The notes under the pieces: generated by a model | What the model saw: only the letters and a program-made list of their open reading frames with translations | The model's database searches: none | Told to the model about the DNA's origin: nothing | Shown: positions 11,226-21,785 of the stretch, one piece after another | How positions within the stretch are numbered: the first letter of the stretch is position 1 | Layout: the number at the start of each line of letters is the position of its first letter | Made by a program: the position numbers and the translations under genes | Origin: Martensiomyces pterosporus | Taxonomy: Eukaryota > Kickxellomycota > Kickxellomycetes > Kickxellales > Kickxellaceae | DNA: 64,000 nt | NCBI GenBank assembly: GCA_025201845.1 | Contig: MU603940.1 | Location: 62,001 to 126,000 of the forward strand | Direction of reading: 5' to 3'

Positions 11226-13308
11226 GCAGGAGAAAATATTTTTCCTCAGGAGCACAAACGCCTCCAGGCGTGTGCACCTCCGCCTTCCTCGCTCTCCTGC
11301 TCTCGCTCTTCCTGGCTGCTTGCACTAAGTTGGAGGCGAGTTTTTCAGCTCCCCTTTGGGGGCAAACGGTGGCAGTGGTGCGTCATTCTGTGTCCCTCTA
11401 CCCCTGTTACTCAAAATCCGATCCTTGTGCGCCATTGGGAAGTTCTGGCACACGCAGCATCCCCACGCCCACTCCCCACTCTTTGGCAGCCCAGCTTTCT
11501 TCTCTATGGTTGCCGCTTGCGCCTTGGCTCAGCCTGGCGGATCTGGCGCCCTCTCTGTCAGGCAGCGCATGTGTGACTTTGTGCAAGGCACGCATGCTGC
11601 TGTGGGCTGAGCAGTAGCTGTGCCTCTTCCCTCTTCGTGTGCTTCCAGGCACCCACACTAGTGCCAAAACCTGCACAGCCAGCTCGTGCTATTTTTCGCT
11701 ATTGCTACGCTTGCTGCTGATTGTTGCGCACATTTGGCAGGCAGCAGTTTGGCGGGCAGTGGCTTAATTTCGCGCAACGCTGGACTTATTTGGCACGCAA
11801 GCCCCATTGTTTGCTGTTCCCGCATATCGAGCATAATTAATTGTCACGTCCACACCAATCGGGCGAGCGAGCTGGCTTTGTTGCGCTTTGGCAATTGAGA
11901 GTGCGCTCACCAGGAGGTGAAAGACACAATGGCTGTTTACTCCTGCGTGCTCCTGTGTTTGCTTGGTGATGTGGTTGCGCTACGCTGCCCGCACCGTGCC
12001 TCTTTCGCAGGCGCCTTTCTGCTTTGAGCTGCAGCTTCTGATTTGCGCTGCTCTCACGATGCAGGCTGCTGCCATGAAAAAGCGCATCAGATCGGTGGCC
12101 AAATACAAGCACTGCACTTGCTGGCCCCGGTCTTAGCCGCCGGGCCAGTCTCCCCCATCTCTGGCATTGCGGCTCTCCCGCCCAAAAGCACCGCTGTGCT
12201 CTGGGCGTGGTGCGTCAGGCCGTATTTTCCGTACGCTCGAGTTGGCGAGCTGCTTGTTTGCTTCTGTTTTTAGCCCAACTGCCGGCGTGCTCCTTCCTAT
12301 TTCTTGCTGCCTCCTGCATGTATCTACGGTGCACCGGGGAGCAGCTTTTGAATGATCTGCCGCTGCTTTTTACATGCAGGCGCTTGTTCATACTGTTTTG
12401 GCGAAGATCCCATTCTCAGCTGCGCAAAAGGCTGGCTCCTTTCTTGGCAGACACAATTGCGCCGTTTTCAAGCTTCATTTGGTTTGGTGCTGGGTTTCCT
12501 CGATGATGAAGCACGCAATAACGCCTGTGCACTTGGACCGTGCGACTGCTTTTGCATGCCGCCATTCCAATGTCAAGTGGCAGCAGTGTTTATAATTCTT
12601 CCTCCCCCAGCTCATCGCCAGCTTTCTCAGCTACTCGACACTGTCTGCCCTATGTCCATTCATGTGCAAGTCGGTGGTTGCTGGGCTGCCATTGTTGTTG
12701 TTGACAATATGCGCTGACGTTTGTCGGGAGATTGCGTATCAGACGCAGGCATCCGCTCATTCTACTGTCTCCCCCACCCCCCACACTATGGAGTCGCTTG
12801 GCTTTCCGCCTAGCTACCGCTGCTCCCGCGCTCAGGCACACAGCGTCGCACATGATATTGTCGTATAAACAAACCCGTATTTACTCGCATTTCGATATTT
12901 GCATTGCGAGATATTGAAAACCTTCCTGTATTATTGCCTTGCGATAGCGCATGCTAAATTTGGAGGGGGGTCTTTGAATATCCGATGCCACCGCAGCGTG
13001 CACTTGTTGCATTTGAAACCTTTTATCCTTCTCCTGCCCCTGCTCTCGGCATACTGGTGCTGGCATTCCACTCCATCCTTAAATCCTTCTGTTTCCATTC
13101 AGTGCATTGCAGCTTACGCTTCCTGTTAGTGTCTCATACTCATCGACATCTCTGCACACCTTCTCCCCCTCCCTCCCCCTGCTCCATTCACCACACTATT
13201 CTCAGTGTTGCGTCTTATTAATACCATCCCCAAACTGCTCTATTCTCATGCACAATTTGAATGCCCTCACCCTGCGTGAGTTCTCGCTGCTAGATATCCC
13301 TCTTGCAG
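11155..13308 (+). other. Candidate long intron (2154 bp) or intergenic promoter region
   Basis: It begins with GTAAGTTG and ends with a pyrimidine tract plus CAG (13306-13308). The donor leaves one base of a codon and the acceptor supplies the other two, so the frames match. The interior is C/T-rich with no convincing coding frame. Because an in-frame ATG (13248) follows a C/T-rich leader, the region could also hold an internal promoter for a shorter RasGEF form. Both readings fit the sequence. Confidence 0.45.
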
Positions 13309-16300
13309 AGTGCCGTGCTTCTGAAGAGGTTGCGCATGAGCTGGGAAACGATTACATCCCGCCGCAAATTCCATCTGCAATAGCAGATGCACCACACGGG
13401 CGCTATGCATCGCCTGCCCAGCCCAGCATGCTGCCAGCCAGCACTCACTCAGGTAGCACGGACTCGCCTCTTCCACGTCCCCGCCCACGCACAGCCAACA
13501 GCGCAGATCGAATGCGCGGCCGGGAGGCAGCAGAGGCCTCGCTTTGCCGCAACAGCCTGTTCCCCAGCGTAGTCAAGCAGCAGTCGCGGTGTCTGTCGGT
13601 GTTGCTTCAGCAGGGCCCGCACGGGGGCATCCGTCGTGTTGGCCCTCTTCTTATCACAACGGAGCGCGGCGGCAAGGCCATCGAGCTTCTTAACCCGGCG
13701 TTCATTGACATGATGGACGTTCAGCCCGTGGATGCTGAGACAGCTGCAATTCTGAAAAAGTCCAATATCCGGCGCCGCAGCTTCTCGATGCCGCCCAATA
13801 GCCAAAACACAGACTGGTTCAGCACGCTGGCAAACATCATTGCGGCATCAGGGACGTCTGCTGGATCGGATATGGACGAGCACTCGTCGGTGGGCCCGGG
13901 CATGTGGTGGCCACTGAACGACGACAACTGTTCTGACGAAGTCACCTATGACGTGCACATGTCTGTCGATGGACAGCAGGATTCCAGCGGAAGCGGCCTT
14001 AGCTCAAAGGAGAAACGTGCACCGCCTGGTCTTGACAGATCCGTGTCATCAAGCAGCCTTGGAGGCTCCGTGCTCAGGAATCCACAGAGCACGCCCATGT
14101 CTCGGAAAGAGCCTGTGCCATCACAGCTCAAAGCGGGTGGCCAGGCCAGCAACCCTGCTGCTGCTGGCAGCGCTGGCGCATTCTTAAGGCCACACCTGTC
14201 ACAGGGCAGCCTTTCGGGCCAGGCACCACCCCCGATACTGCACCACGCAACCTCTGATATGTCCGACAACTCGGCATCGTCTGGATTTTCGGCACGCCAG
14301 CACCAGCAATCGGTTCTGAGCACACCGGCACTATCGATGGGTCTGCAGCTGGCAGATGTATCCATGAGGACAGAGTCGGGGGTGATCACTCGCAGTGTCA
14401 AGTCCATGTCGCTGCGTCTGCTAGTCAACCGCCTGGCTTCGCCGGAGGGCAACGTCGACTCTGACCTGATGACGGACTTTTTGAACTCTTACCGCTTCTT
14501 TGCTCACCCTATCGACGTCATGCGCCTGATCATTGTCAGATACCTGAACTGCTTCTCCACCAACTTCTCGCTGGATGGCCCCGACGACTCAGATGCTGGG
14601 GATGCCAGCAGCGACGAGTCGGACTCCGATGGCGCGCACCTGACTATCAACGGCTGGAAGAGCAGGTGCGGGAACAGCGCTACGGATGCAGATGGCTGCT
14701 CGGCTGCTGGTGACACTTCCAAGGCCGTTTCTGCAGAGGGACGCGCATCCATTTTGAAGCCACTGCCGCCCCTGGCTAGGAAGGACGGTGCTATTATACA
14801 GCTGCGCGTCATGAACATCATCAAAAATTGGATAAAATTCCATCCGCACGACTTCCGCCTGCACCACCGGCTCACACGTCTGTTGCTGCTGTTCCTCTCA
14901 CATATTCAGAAGCAGCCCGGCCGCGCAGACTTTGTCAACAGCATCCGCCAGAAGTTGTCCTCTGGCAAGCTCTTGGCTGTTGAGACGCCGTCATTTGTGG
15001 CTAGCAGCGCATCTGCGCCCAGCACTGTGCTAAACACGGCTGTGCCATCGCAGTCTGCAAGCATGCGCAGCTCGGAAGCCAGGGCACCCACATTCGAGCA
15101 TGCTCGCTCGGCGCTTGACCTTCAGTCGCTTGGCACACATCGTGGCGACACGTTCGCTCCACATCCTGTGAACCGGCCGGAGACTACGCCGCTTTGCGGG
15201 TCTGGCTCAGCACACGGCGGCGGCGCGATGGCGAGCAGCGGGCACATGCGGAAGATATCGTCGATGGCCAACATGAGCGCTGAGCAGCACCTGTCGGGGC
15301 CACGTCTGCCTAGTGTGGGCGGCCCAAGCCTTGCTGGCCACTCGACAAGTAGCTCTGCCGTGCCACCGCCATCTTCTGCAAGCCGCCCGCGCCATACAAA
15401 GAAGGGTTCGTCGTCCTACTTTATGTCGCTGTTCCACCATCGCTCACACAAGACCAACGCCAGTGCGGTGGACGGCGGCCATCACTACAACAACAGCAGC
15501 AGCAGTGGTGTGGGCACCCTCAGCGGAGCCGGCAGCGACCTGGCGCGCATCTCTCAGCGTGGTGATGGTGCATCCACAACTCCAGGATCTGAGCTGTCGT
15601 CGATCAGCGATTGCACGGAGCATGAGCTGTGCATGCCCAATGGCAACATGTACGCCAGCGACTTTGGCTCGCTTGTCATGGAGGCGCTTGCAAAGTCAGG
15701 CATCCCTACGCCACAAACGCCGGTTGGACGGACACTGCTCAACTACTCAATTGCCAACCGCAACCCTTACCGAATCAACCTTGTTGGGATCGACCCAGCC
15801 ACATTTGCCGAGCAGCTGACACTGCTCGAGCATGAGCTGTTTACGCGCATTAGTGCCACCGAGTTTTCGCTCAAGGGCCGTGTGGGCAACTTGGAGACCA
15901 TCTTGCACGCGATGCAAGGCGCTGTTTCCGGCACGCGAAGCTCGGTGTCTAGCACCGGATCAGCTGCGCAGGCACAGTGCTCGTCAAACCCAGCCAACCC
16001 AGTTCCCAACCTGACTGCCACGACGTCGTGGTTCAACCAGGCCACCTACTGGGCCGTGCTGACTGTTCTCTCGGAGCCCACTACGGCAGCGCGTGCGCTG
16101 GTCATCAAGCAGCTGATCCATATCGCCTTCCACTGCCTTGCTCGCCGCAACTATTACGGTGCGTTTGAGATTGCGATTGCCCTCGACAACTCGGCTGTTC
16201 GTCGGCTCCACGAGACCTGGGCGCTTATCCCGCCTCTGATGAAGGATATCGTCAGCCGGGTGCTTGAGGTACTGCAGTCGCGGATGAACTTCCGCACTTA

Positions 16301-17729
16301 CCGCGAGTCTGTCAGGGCGGCAATGTGCGGATCTTCAGGACCGGACGAGGAGGTATTTGATGCGGTTGCTGAGCAGATCAAATGCATTCGCACCAAGGAC
16401 ATGGTCGCTTCCTCGCAGACCAGCGTTGCCACCTCAGGCGGCGTGTCATCGGCGGCCACGCCGTCTTTGACGAGCCATGGCACCCAGCCGGCAGGCTCCT
16501 CGTCTGGGTTTGGAAATCTAGTTCACGGCGCCTTGTTTGGCAGCGACGATCACAAGCAGCACCTGCGTAAAAAATCCATTGCACATGCAGGTGCTTCTCA
16601 GGAAAAGGACGCTGCCATGCTTACCGAGCAGGACTGCGCGTGCATCATGTACGCAATCCGCATCCGTGCGGCCTCCTTTGTGTTCTTCGACCCCACCAGC
16701 AGCAGCCATGGGTCTGGCTCTACTGGTGCTGGCCCACCATCCAGCCACACCTCTGCCCCCGCTTCGGGCTCCTCCAGGGGTGGGCGAGGCAGCGCTGGGC
16801 ATCTGTCCTCTGGCAGCGGCAGGAGCACAAACAGCTCGGGGGCTATGGCTTCCACGGGTGCTGGCGATGCTAATGACTCTCGCACTCGCCGTGCTCGCAG
16901 CACCTCGAACAGCGGCAACTCAAATGGAAAGCCGGGCAGCGGCCTCAAGCAGGGCCACATGCTCGCCAATGGTGCTCCTCTGCCTGTCGTGCCCTTTGTC
17001 GCTGTGCACATGACTGATCTGCTCCATGCAGACGAGGCAAACGCAACGTACTCAGACGAGCACCCGCAGAAGATGCGCTCGCGCAACCCAACTGGTCCAG
17101 ACACCACCCTGGATAGCTCGCTAACAGCGGATGGCAAGGCTGCGCTGTCTAAGCGTAGGCACATGCGCTGCGACTCCACAGCCATTGCACATGTCAACCA
17201 GGCGCAGCCGCTGCTCAATATCCAAAAGTTCCGCCTTATCACATCGATGCTCCGCGAGCTCTGCATGGCACAGCGCACAAAATACCCCTATGTGGCGGAT
17301 ATGGCGCTACAGCAGCAGATCCACACCGCCGTGCGTAGTATCAAGGCGCAGACAAACGACATCTTTGACGTTGTGCAGGATGTGGCTGCCGAGAACATGA
17401 CGCTTGCAAGACCCACCACCGCATACTCGTCTCCGTTCACCCGCCAGCGCAACGGATCCTCGGCCTCAAGGTTCGTTTCTCCGGATATCGGCGAGCCATC
17501 GGCTGCCAGTAGCGGTGCTGCACCAAGCAGCGCCGGCACCAGCAATGATCCTGGATCGTTCGGATACCCGCTGTACCAAATGGTAGCCTCGCAGCGGAGT
17601 GTGCAGGGCGGTGCCTCGATGGATGGCTCGATGGCATGGGACTGTGCGGATCTGAAGGACAACCAGGAGCTGGAACAGCGTCTTTACGACCTGAGCAGGT
17701 GGATCGAGCCACCAGCACACCATCGCTGA
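13248..17729 (+). CDS. Cdc25-type Ras guanine-nucleotide exchange factor
   Basis: From the ATG at 13248 the protein is 1493 residues. The RasGEF N-terminal (REM) domain starts near residue 384 (KSMSLRLLVNRLASP) and is interrupted by an acidic/Ser-rich insert of about 70 residues before VMNIIKNWIKFHPHDF. The catalytic domain begins near residue 842 (IDPATFAEQLTLLEHELF), continues through the helix with FRTYRESVRAAM, and resumes at VVPFVAVHMTDL before ending near 1368. About 215 residues of mostly low-complexity sequence separate those last two blocks. RasGEFs load GTP onto Ras-type GTPases at membranes. The true N-terminus is uncertain: an acceptor at 13308/13309 would fuse this frame in phase to the Ser-rich exon upstream. 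The family call is firm. Confidence 0.9.
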   Translation: MHNLNALTLREFSLLDIPLAECRASEEVAHELGNDYIPPQIPSAIADAPHGRYASPAQPSMLPASTHSGSTDSPLPRPRPRTANSADRMRGREAAEASLCRNSLFPSVVKQQSRCLSVLLQQGPHGGIRRVGPLLITTERGGKAIELLNPAFIDMMDVQPVDAETAAILKKSNIRRRSFSMPPNSQNTDWFSTLANIIAASGTSAGSDMDEHSSVGPGMWWPLNDDNCSDEVTYDVHMSVDGQQDSSGSGLSSKEKRAPPGLDRSVSSSSLGGSVLRNPQSTPMSRKEPVPSQLKAGGQASNPAAAGSAGAFLRPHLSQGSLSGQAPPPILHHATSDMSDNSASSGFSARQHQQSVLSTPALSMGLQLADVSMRTESGVITRSVKSMSLRLLVNRLASPEGNVDSDLMTDFLNSYRFFAHPIDVMRLIIVRYLNCFSTNFSLDGPDDSDAGDASSDESDSDGAHLTINGWKSRCGNSATDADGCSAAGDTSKAVSAEGRASILKPLPPLARKDGAIIQLRVMNIIKNWIKFHPHDFRLHHRLTRLLLLFLSHIQKQPGRADFVNSIRQKLSSGKLLAVETPSFVASSASAPSTVLNTAVPSQSASMRSSEARAPTFEHARSALDLQSLGTHRGDTFAPHPVNRPETTPLCGSGSAHGGGAMASSGHMRKISSMANMSAEQHLSGPRLPSVGGPSLAGHSTSSSAVPPPSSASRPRHTKKGSSSYFMSLFHHRSHKTNASAVDGGHHYNNSSSSGVGTLSGAGSDLARISQRGDGASTTPGSELSSISDCTEHELCMPNGNMYASDFGSLVMEALAKSGIPTPQTPVGRTLLNYSIANRNPYRINLVGIDPATFAEQLTLLEHELFTRISATEFSLKGRVGNLETILHAMQGAVSGTRSSVSSTGSAAQAQCSSNPANPVPNLTATTSWFNQATYWAVLTVLSEPTTAARALVIKQLIHIAFHCLARRNYYGAFEIAIALDNSAVRRLHETWALIPPLMKDIVSRVLEVLQSRMNFRTYRESVRAAMCGSSGPDEEVFDAVAEQIKCIRTKDMVASSQTSVATSGGVSSAATPSLTSHGTQPAGSSSGFGNLVHGALFGSDDHKQHLRKKSIAHAGASQEKDAAMLTEQDCACIMYAIRIRAASFVFFDPTSSSHGSGSTGAGPPSSHTSAPASGSSRGGRGSAGHLSSGSGRSTNSSGAMASTGAGDANDSRTRRARSTSNSGNSNGKPGSGLKQGHMLANGAPLPVVPFVAVHMTDLLHADEANATYSDEHPQKMRSRNPTGPDTTLDSSLTADGKAALSKRRHMRCDSTAIAHVNQAQPLLNIQKFRLITSMLRELCMAQRTKYPYVADMALQQQIHTAVRSIKAQTNDIFDVVQDVAAENMTLARPTTAYSSPFTRQRNGSSASRFVSPDIGEPSAASSGAAPSSAGTSNDPGSFGYPLYQMVASQRSVQGGASMDGSMAWDCADLKDNQELEQRLYDLSRWIEPPAHHR

Positions 17730-17981
17730 TGCAAAGCTGCGTTTTGACACCAACCAGGCGTCTCGCTGCCCGCTGTTTTATTCATGTTGTACATCACCAC
17801 TGCTACTTTCTCAGCTGCCCCTTTTTTCCGCGTGGCTAACATTAGTTGACATGTACCGCTTTTATTTATCTTTTCTTTTAATGGCTTTATGTGTAATGGA
17901 TGGCTGCTGCAGTCGATGCAGTGGCTGTGTGCAAATAGCGGCTACATGGATGGTAGCGCACTGAATGAAGTGTGTGTTTGT

Positions 17982-18548
17982 TTACATGTATTGCGGCAGC
18001 TCACTGAGCATGTAATCCAAGCTATGGTCGATGTACAGAAGAAACTGAGCCCTGGTAGCCCACCAGCTGAATCCAAAGACGATGCCTGTGAACGCCCCTG
18101 CCATCACCTGCGTCGCCGTGTGGTAGCCAATAAGTACGCGCGAGAGGGCAGCAAGCAGGCCTATCGTGTTGATGAACACTGCCAGTAGAAGGTACGGTGG
18201 ACGCGTGTTGTGGTCACTGCACGAGACCAAAAGACATGTCAGCACTGTGCAGAAGTATGTCACGGCGGAGGCATGTGTCGACGGCATTCCGTACGATTTC
18301 TTGCCGTGGTTCCAGCCGGAAGGACGCTTTTGTCTGATAACGAGCTTGAGGATCTTTGCTGTTAGTGTGCATAGGATCGAGCCCAAAGTGAGGTATATGC
18401 ACAGAGAGTTGTGGTAGTAGACCAGGGCGGCTAGAGTTGCGAGGATGGTCCATTCCCGCGTCTTGTCGAAGAACTTCAGGATGGGCTTGTTGAAGTCGAT
18501 GTCGAACGAGGCGTCGTCTATGGTGTTGAGGAATTTGAGTGCGCTCAT
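17982..18548 (-). CDS. CWH8: Dolichyl-pyrophosphate phosphatase (PAP2 superfamily)
   Basis: The 188-residue membrane protein carries the three PAP2 phosphatase motifs: K68-x6-R75-P76, PSTH (89-92, canonical PSGH) and SR-x5-H (136-143). Hydrophobic segments lie near residues 35-70, 92-110 and 115-140. Length, the SYGMPSTHAS motif and the N-terminus resemble the Cwh8/Cax4/DOLPP1 family. That family hydrolyses dolichyl pyrophosphate on the luminal side of the ER so that dolichyl phosphate is recycled for N-glycosylation. The gene is intronless and convergent with the RasGEF gene (252 bp between stop codons). A TATA-like element lies 130 bp upstream of the ATG. A general lipid phosphatase is the main alternative. 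Confidence 0.85.
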   Translation of the reverse strand: MSALKFLNTIDDASFDIDFNKPILKFFDKTREWTILATLAALVYYHNSLCIYLTLGSILCTLTAKILKLVIRQKRPSGWNHGKKSYGMPSTHASAVTYFCTVLTCLLVSCSDHNTRPPYLLLAVFINTIGLLAALSRVLIGYHTATQVMAGAFTGIVFGFSWWATRAQFLLYIDHSLDYMLSELPQYM

Positions 18549-18677
18549 TACTGCTGCGAAGGCGATGCGCTGTGGTGTCTATGTAAGTGTGAGGAAGATG
18601 AGTGAGAATGAGTGAAGGGGCTGCGGATGTGGGTGTATATTCTTGTGGCGAGTTCTGCTCAAGGATCAGCACCGCCC

Positions 18678-18685
18678 CTTTTATA
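18678..18685 (-). promoter_or_regulatory. TATA box of the CWH8-type gene
   Basis: TATAAAAG on the minus strand, 130 bp upstream of the start codon at 18548, placed as expected for a core promoter. Confidence 0.5.
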
Positions 18686-19489
18686 TGCCGTGTTTTATGG
18701 GGGGAGGGGGAACCGAGTGAGTGCTGTGCTGCGGGCGTTACACTGAAAATGTCAAAGCTGAAATCATAGAATAACAGCGCGCTCTCATATTTGCTTGTCA
18801 CATCCTTTACATGCCCGCGTGGTCATCAGGCACGATCAGTTGCCTCGAGCACCAAGAGAAATCCTCAGACCTGACATCAGCGTTGATGTATTGCAAAGCA
18901 CGGCGCCTCACGTATTCGCTGCCTCAGTGCTCTCCTCCCATGTCCCCCAACACATAAGAAATCACCAGGGATATGCCTGCCTTCTCCTTGGCAGGAGAGC
19001 TGCCGACAAAACTCGCTAATTTACACGTACATACAGCTGCATGACACACTTTTGTTGGCTACTTCCATCCGGCGCGGATCTGGCTAATTTCCCACATGTC
19101 CCGCTGCTTTGACAGCAGCCACACCCTATTGTCCAGCGACCCTCTCGATGTGGCCGCAATGCGGCCGCAATGCGGGTAAAGCACGATCTCAAAATAGATA
19201 TCAGCTCTATTTGTTTGCGCAGCCAGAAGATCGCGTACCACGAACGCATTCGTAAAAAAGAAAGCTACAAAGGGCGTGTAAGGATATCAGGGCGATTTGA
19301 AATGGCGCCTGAAATTAGACAAGAAAGCGGCTTGGTCATGAACCCACACCACTCTTGACTGATTCCTTGGCAAGAGGGCTGCACCCTGTACATGTCAAAT
19401 GTGAAACCTTCACCCCAACTCCGCTGATAAGAGAAATCGAACATTTATTCTGGACAAGGTGAAATGCCCAAAAGAGATGAGATCGCTTT

Positions 19490-19659
19490 TGTTGCGAATC
19501 AGCCCGGCAGGCATGTGAGACTCAGGTGTGTGCTTGATTTCTTATGCCTTGTTTTTGCAAGAATGCGGCCAGGATGTTGCGAATCAGCCCGGCAGGCATG
19601 TGAGACTCAGGTGTGTGCTTGATTTCTTATGCCTTGTTTTTGCAAGAATGCGGCCAGGA
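19490..19659. repeat. Tandem duplication, 2 x 85 bp
   Basis: Copies at 19490-19574 and 19575-19659 read identically. They lie just downstream of the Myb-protein stop codon and within its likely 3' region. Confidence 0.9.
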
Positions 19660-19729
19660 CCAAGCGGACAATTAAATATGCCGATGCGGCGTTATCAAAA
19701 CCTGGCCCCCTGTCGCTTGTTTTTTGTTT

Positions 19730-21499
19730 TTAACTGGCGGTATCCTTGATCCACTTGCTGTATCCAGTTAGATCCAGGTCGTACGGGCTTTCGTAGGGAT
19801 CCGAATCACGGTATCCTTCCAGCTGGCCGCGGTGCCATGCAAGAATCTCGCACCTCATATGGACCTCTTCAAACTGATCGTCCATGGGGTCCCAGCCGGG
19901 AGGCCTGCATCTTCTGAGCATCTCGACATAGCGCCCAACGTAGGTTACGTACCGCGCCTTTACGGAGATCAGCTTGCGCCGACGCGGCAAGCCCTGATGG
20001 ATCCACAGCCACCTCCCAGGATTCATGCGGTATAGCCTGTACAGCGTCGCATCCTCGTCTCGCGTCCATGGGCCCTTGTAGAATTCGCAGCCGTCATCGC
20101 TGCTGCTGTTTTTCTGCATGTAATACCACTTTAGCCGGCACTGGGATGCAGTTCGCACGCCCATGTAGGTCGAGATCAGCGGCCACACAATTGCACCGGC
20201 TGTCGAGTCCCCCTGCGAATTGAGCCTGCTGCTGTTATCCTTTTTCAGCGCGTCCGCAAAACGACCATACATCTCAAACTTTGCGGCATTGATGTTGTCT
20301 ACGGACGATGGCCGCGACTGCGTGCCTTTTTGATGCCTTTGCAGCACGATCTCTGGCGACAGCTGCCCTTTCACACAGATGTCCACCAAGTGTCTGAGCT
20401 GCTCCTCCTCTTCCTTGGACCACCGACCGCGCTTGGCCACCGGCTTTATGCAGCATGTCATGTAGTGCGCTCGGCACTGGCCTAGCGTCCTCCCAGTTGG
20501 CATGCTTTCCGCTATTTTTTGCCAGTTGTCGCCGTGCTGGTTGATGAGCTTCAGCAGCGCCCGGTGCTCGCTGTTTGTCCACGGCCCCTTGACCAACCCT
20601 GGTTCGACTGCCAGTCTCTGCAGCGCACTGTAGATGTTGTAGTAGTTGAATCCTGGGAAATGTTCGCGTATCGCTATGAAATCAAACTTGCCATGCTCGA
20701 TCAGCAGCTTTCGCAACCGCTCGTCCTCTTCTTTGGCCCACACTAGCAGGCTATCTGGCGTTTTTAGCGGCTTGTATTTGTAGAGATCCGTCCTTTTTGT
20801 ATTTTTGGGCTTCTTTGTCTTGCGACAAGACGTGGCTCCTGGTATCTTTGTGGAGTCCCCGGCGCTGGAAGGGTCGCTGCAACGCGGCGGCCTTTTCTTC
20901 ATCAGGGTCGTATACCTTGCCTGGCACTGTGCCTGCGTGTATTTGCCCATCGCTCTGCTGACAACACTCCACCGGCGGCCCTCAAGATCGCATAGTGCCA
21001 GCAACAGGTCATCATCGTCCCTCGACCAAGCGGCGGTCAGTCTGCCAATAGTATCAAACAAGCCGCCCTCCCCTTGCAGAGGGACGCTATCACCGTCCGC
21101 TGTCTTGCTGTGTGGCACCGCAGTGGACGCGCCTGTTTGTTTCAAAATCGCCCAATACGTGCTCTTGCACTTGCTAGTCGGTAGGTCAGGGAATTGGCTC
21201 GCAACAGCTCCCCAATCAACAACCCCGAGCTCTGTTTTGTTCTCTGCCACCAGCCTTAGCAGCTTTTGTCTATCTTCAGTTGTCCACCGTCGGTACCTCC
21301 TGGTCCTTATTGGGACTCGATCTGTGCCATCGGCAGACTCTACGTGGATCGTTACGTACTTTGACTGGCCACCCGATGCCAAGGTTGCTGCTGCGGCACC
21401 TTTGTCTGCGACCTCTTCAGTATAGTGACGCCGTGCTGCCAACAGATGGCGTGTGCACTCTCTGGAGACTAGCCGTGGTGCCAAACGCAAAAGGCCCAT
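19730..21499 (-). CDS. Six-repeat Myb/SANT protein with a mitochondrial-type N-terminus
   Basis: The 589-residue protein contains six Myb/SANT-like repeats: about residues 70-120, 156-202, 252-297, 304-351, 358-463 (split by an insert) and 474-525. Each has regularly spaced Trp or aromatic residues and a basic recognition helix (for example GPWTNSEHRALLKLI and GRTLGQCRAHYM). This indicates DNA binding, or less likely histone binding. The first 26 residues carry six Arg and only one acidic residue, with hydrophobics spaced as in an amphipathic helix, then R24-H-Y26 before TEE, which resembles an R-3 mitochondrial processing site. A mitochondrial DNA-binding role is an inference; a nuclear factor of the multi-Myb (SNAPc4/Reb1-like) kind is the alternative. 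The gene is a single exon. Confidence 0.8.
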   Translation of the reverse strand: MGLLRLAPRLVSRECTRHLLAARRHYTEEVADKGAAAATLASGGQSKYVTIHVESADGTDRVPIRTRRYRRWTTEDRQKLLRLVAENKTELGVVDWGAVASQFPDLPTSKCKSTYWAILKQTGASTAVPHSKTADGDSVPLQGEGGLFDTIGRLTAAWSRDDDDLLLALCDLEGRRWSVVSRAMGKYTQAQCQARYTTLMKKRPPRCSDPSSAGDSTKIPGATSCRKTKKPKNTKRTDLYKYKPLKTPDSLLVWAKEEDERLRKLLIEHGKFDFIAIREHFPGFNYYNIYSALQRLAVEPGLVKGPWTNSEHRALLKLINQHGDNWQKIAESMPTGRTLGQCRAHYMTCCIKPVAKRGRWSKEEEEQLRHLVDICVKGQLSPEIVLQRHQKGTQSRPSSVDNINAAKFEMYGRFADALKKDNSSRLNSQGDSTAGAIVWPLISTYMGVRTASQCRLKWYYMQKNSSSDDGCEFYKGPWTRDEDATLYRLYRMNPGRWLWIHQGLPRRRKLISVKARYVTYVGRYVEMLRRCRPPGWDPMDDQFEEVHMRCEILAWHRGQLEGYRDSDPYESPYDLDLTGYSKWIKDTAS

Positions 21500-21785
21500 C
21501 TAGACAAGTAGAACTGAACTGGCGGTCTGGTAGGTAGAGCAAAGGCACAAGGGCAAACTGGAAAAGCACGCCTCAAAACCGTCCACGCAAAACTGCTAAT
21601 GATGGAGAAGCGTGGGCTTTGCTGCAGCATATTTTGGGTCGCAGCGGTGCTTTCGTCATGGCGATGCGGCTGCATGTGTGTCGCAGTAGTAGAAGAGTGA
21701 GCTAAGGCATGAATGAGTGGTATTAGATGGGAAGAGCAAAAGCAAAAGCTAAACAAAAGGAAATGGATGCGGGGCCACTGCTCGT

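Larger units (their letters stand above)
18549..19729. other. Intergenic region with an 85-bp tandem duplication
   Basis: Both flanking genes are on the minus strand. The stretch holds the promoter of the CWH8-type gene, a GC-rich 11-bp direct repeat around an imperfect palindrome near 19152-19175, and an exact 85-bp tandem duplication (19490-19659). No protein-coding or RNA gene is recognisable. Confidence 0.6.

Noticed and set aside
19152..19175. GC-rich palindrome with repeated GCCGCAATGCG
   Set aside because: It is short and imperfect, with no associated gene, and not long enough to call a regulatory site or hairpin with confidence.
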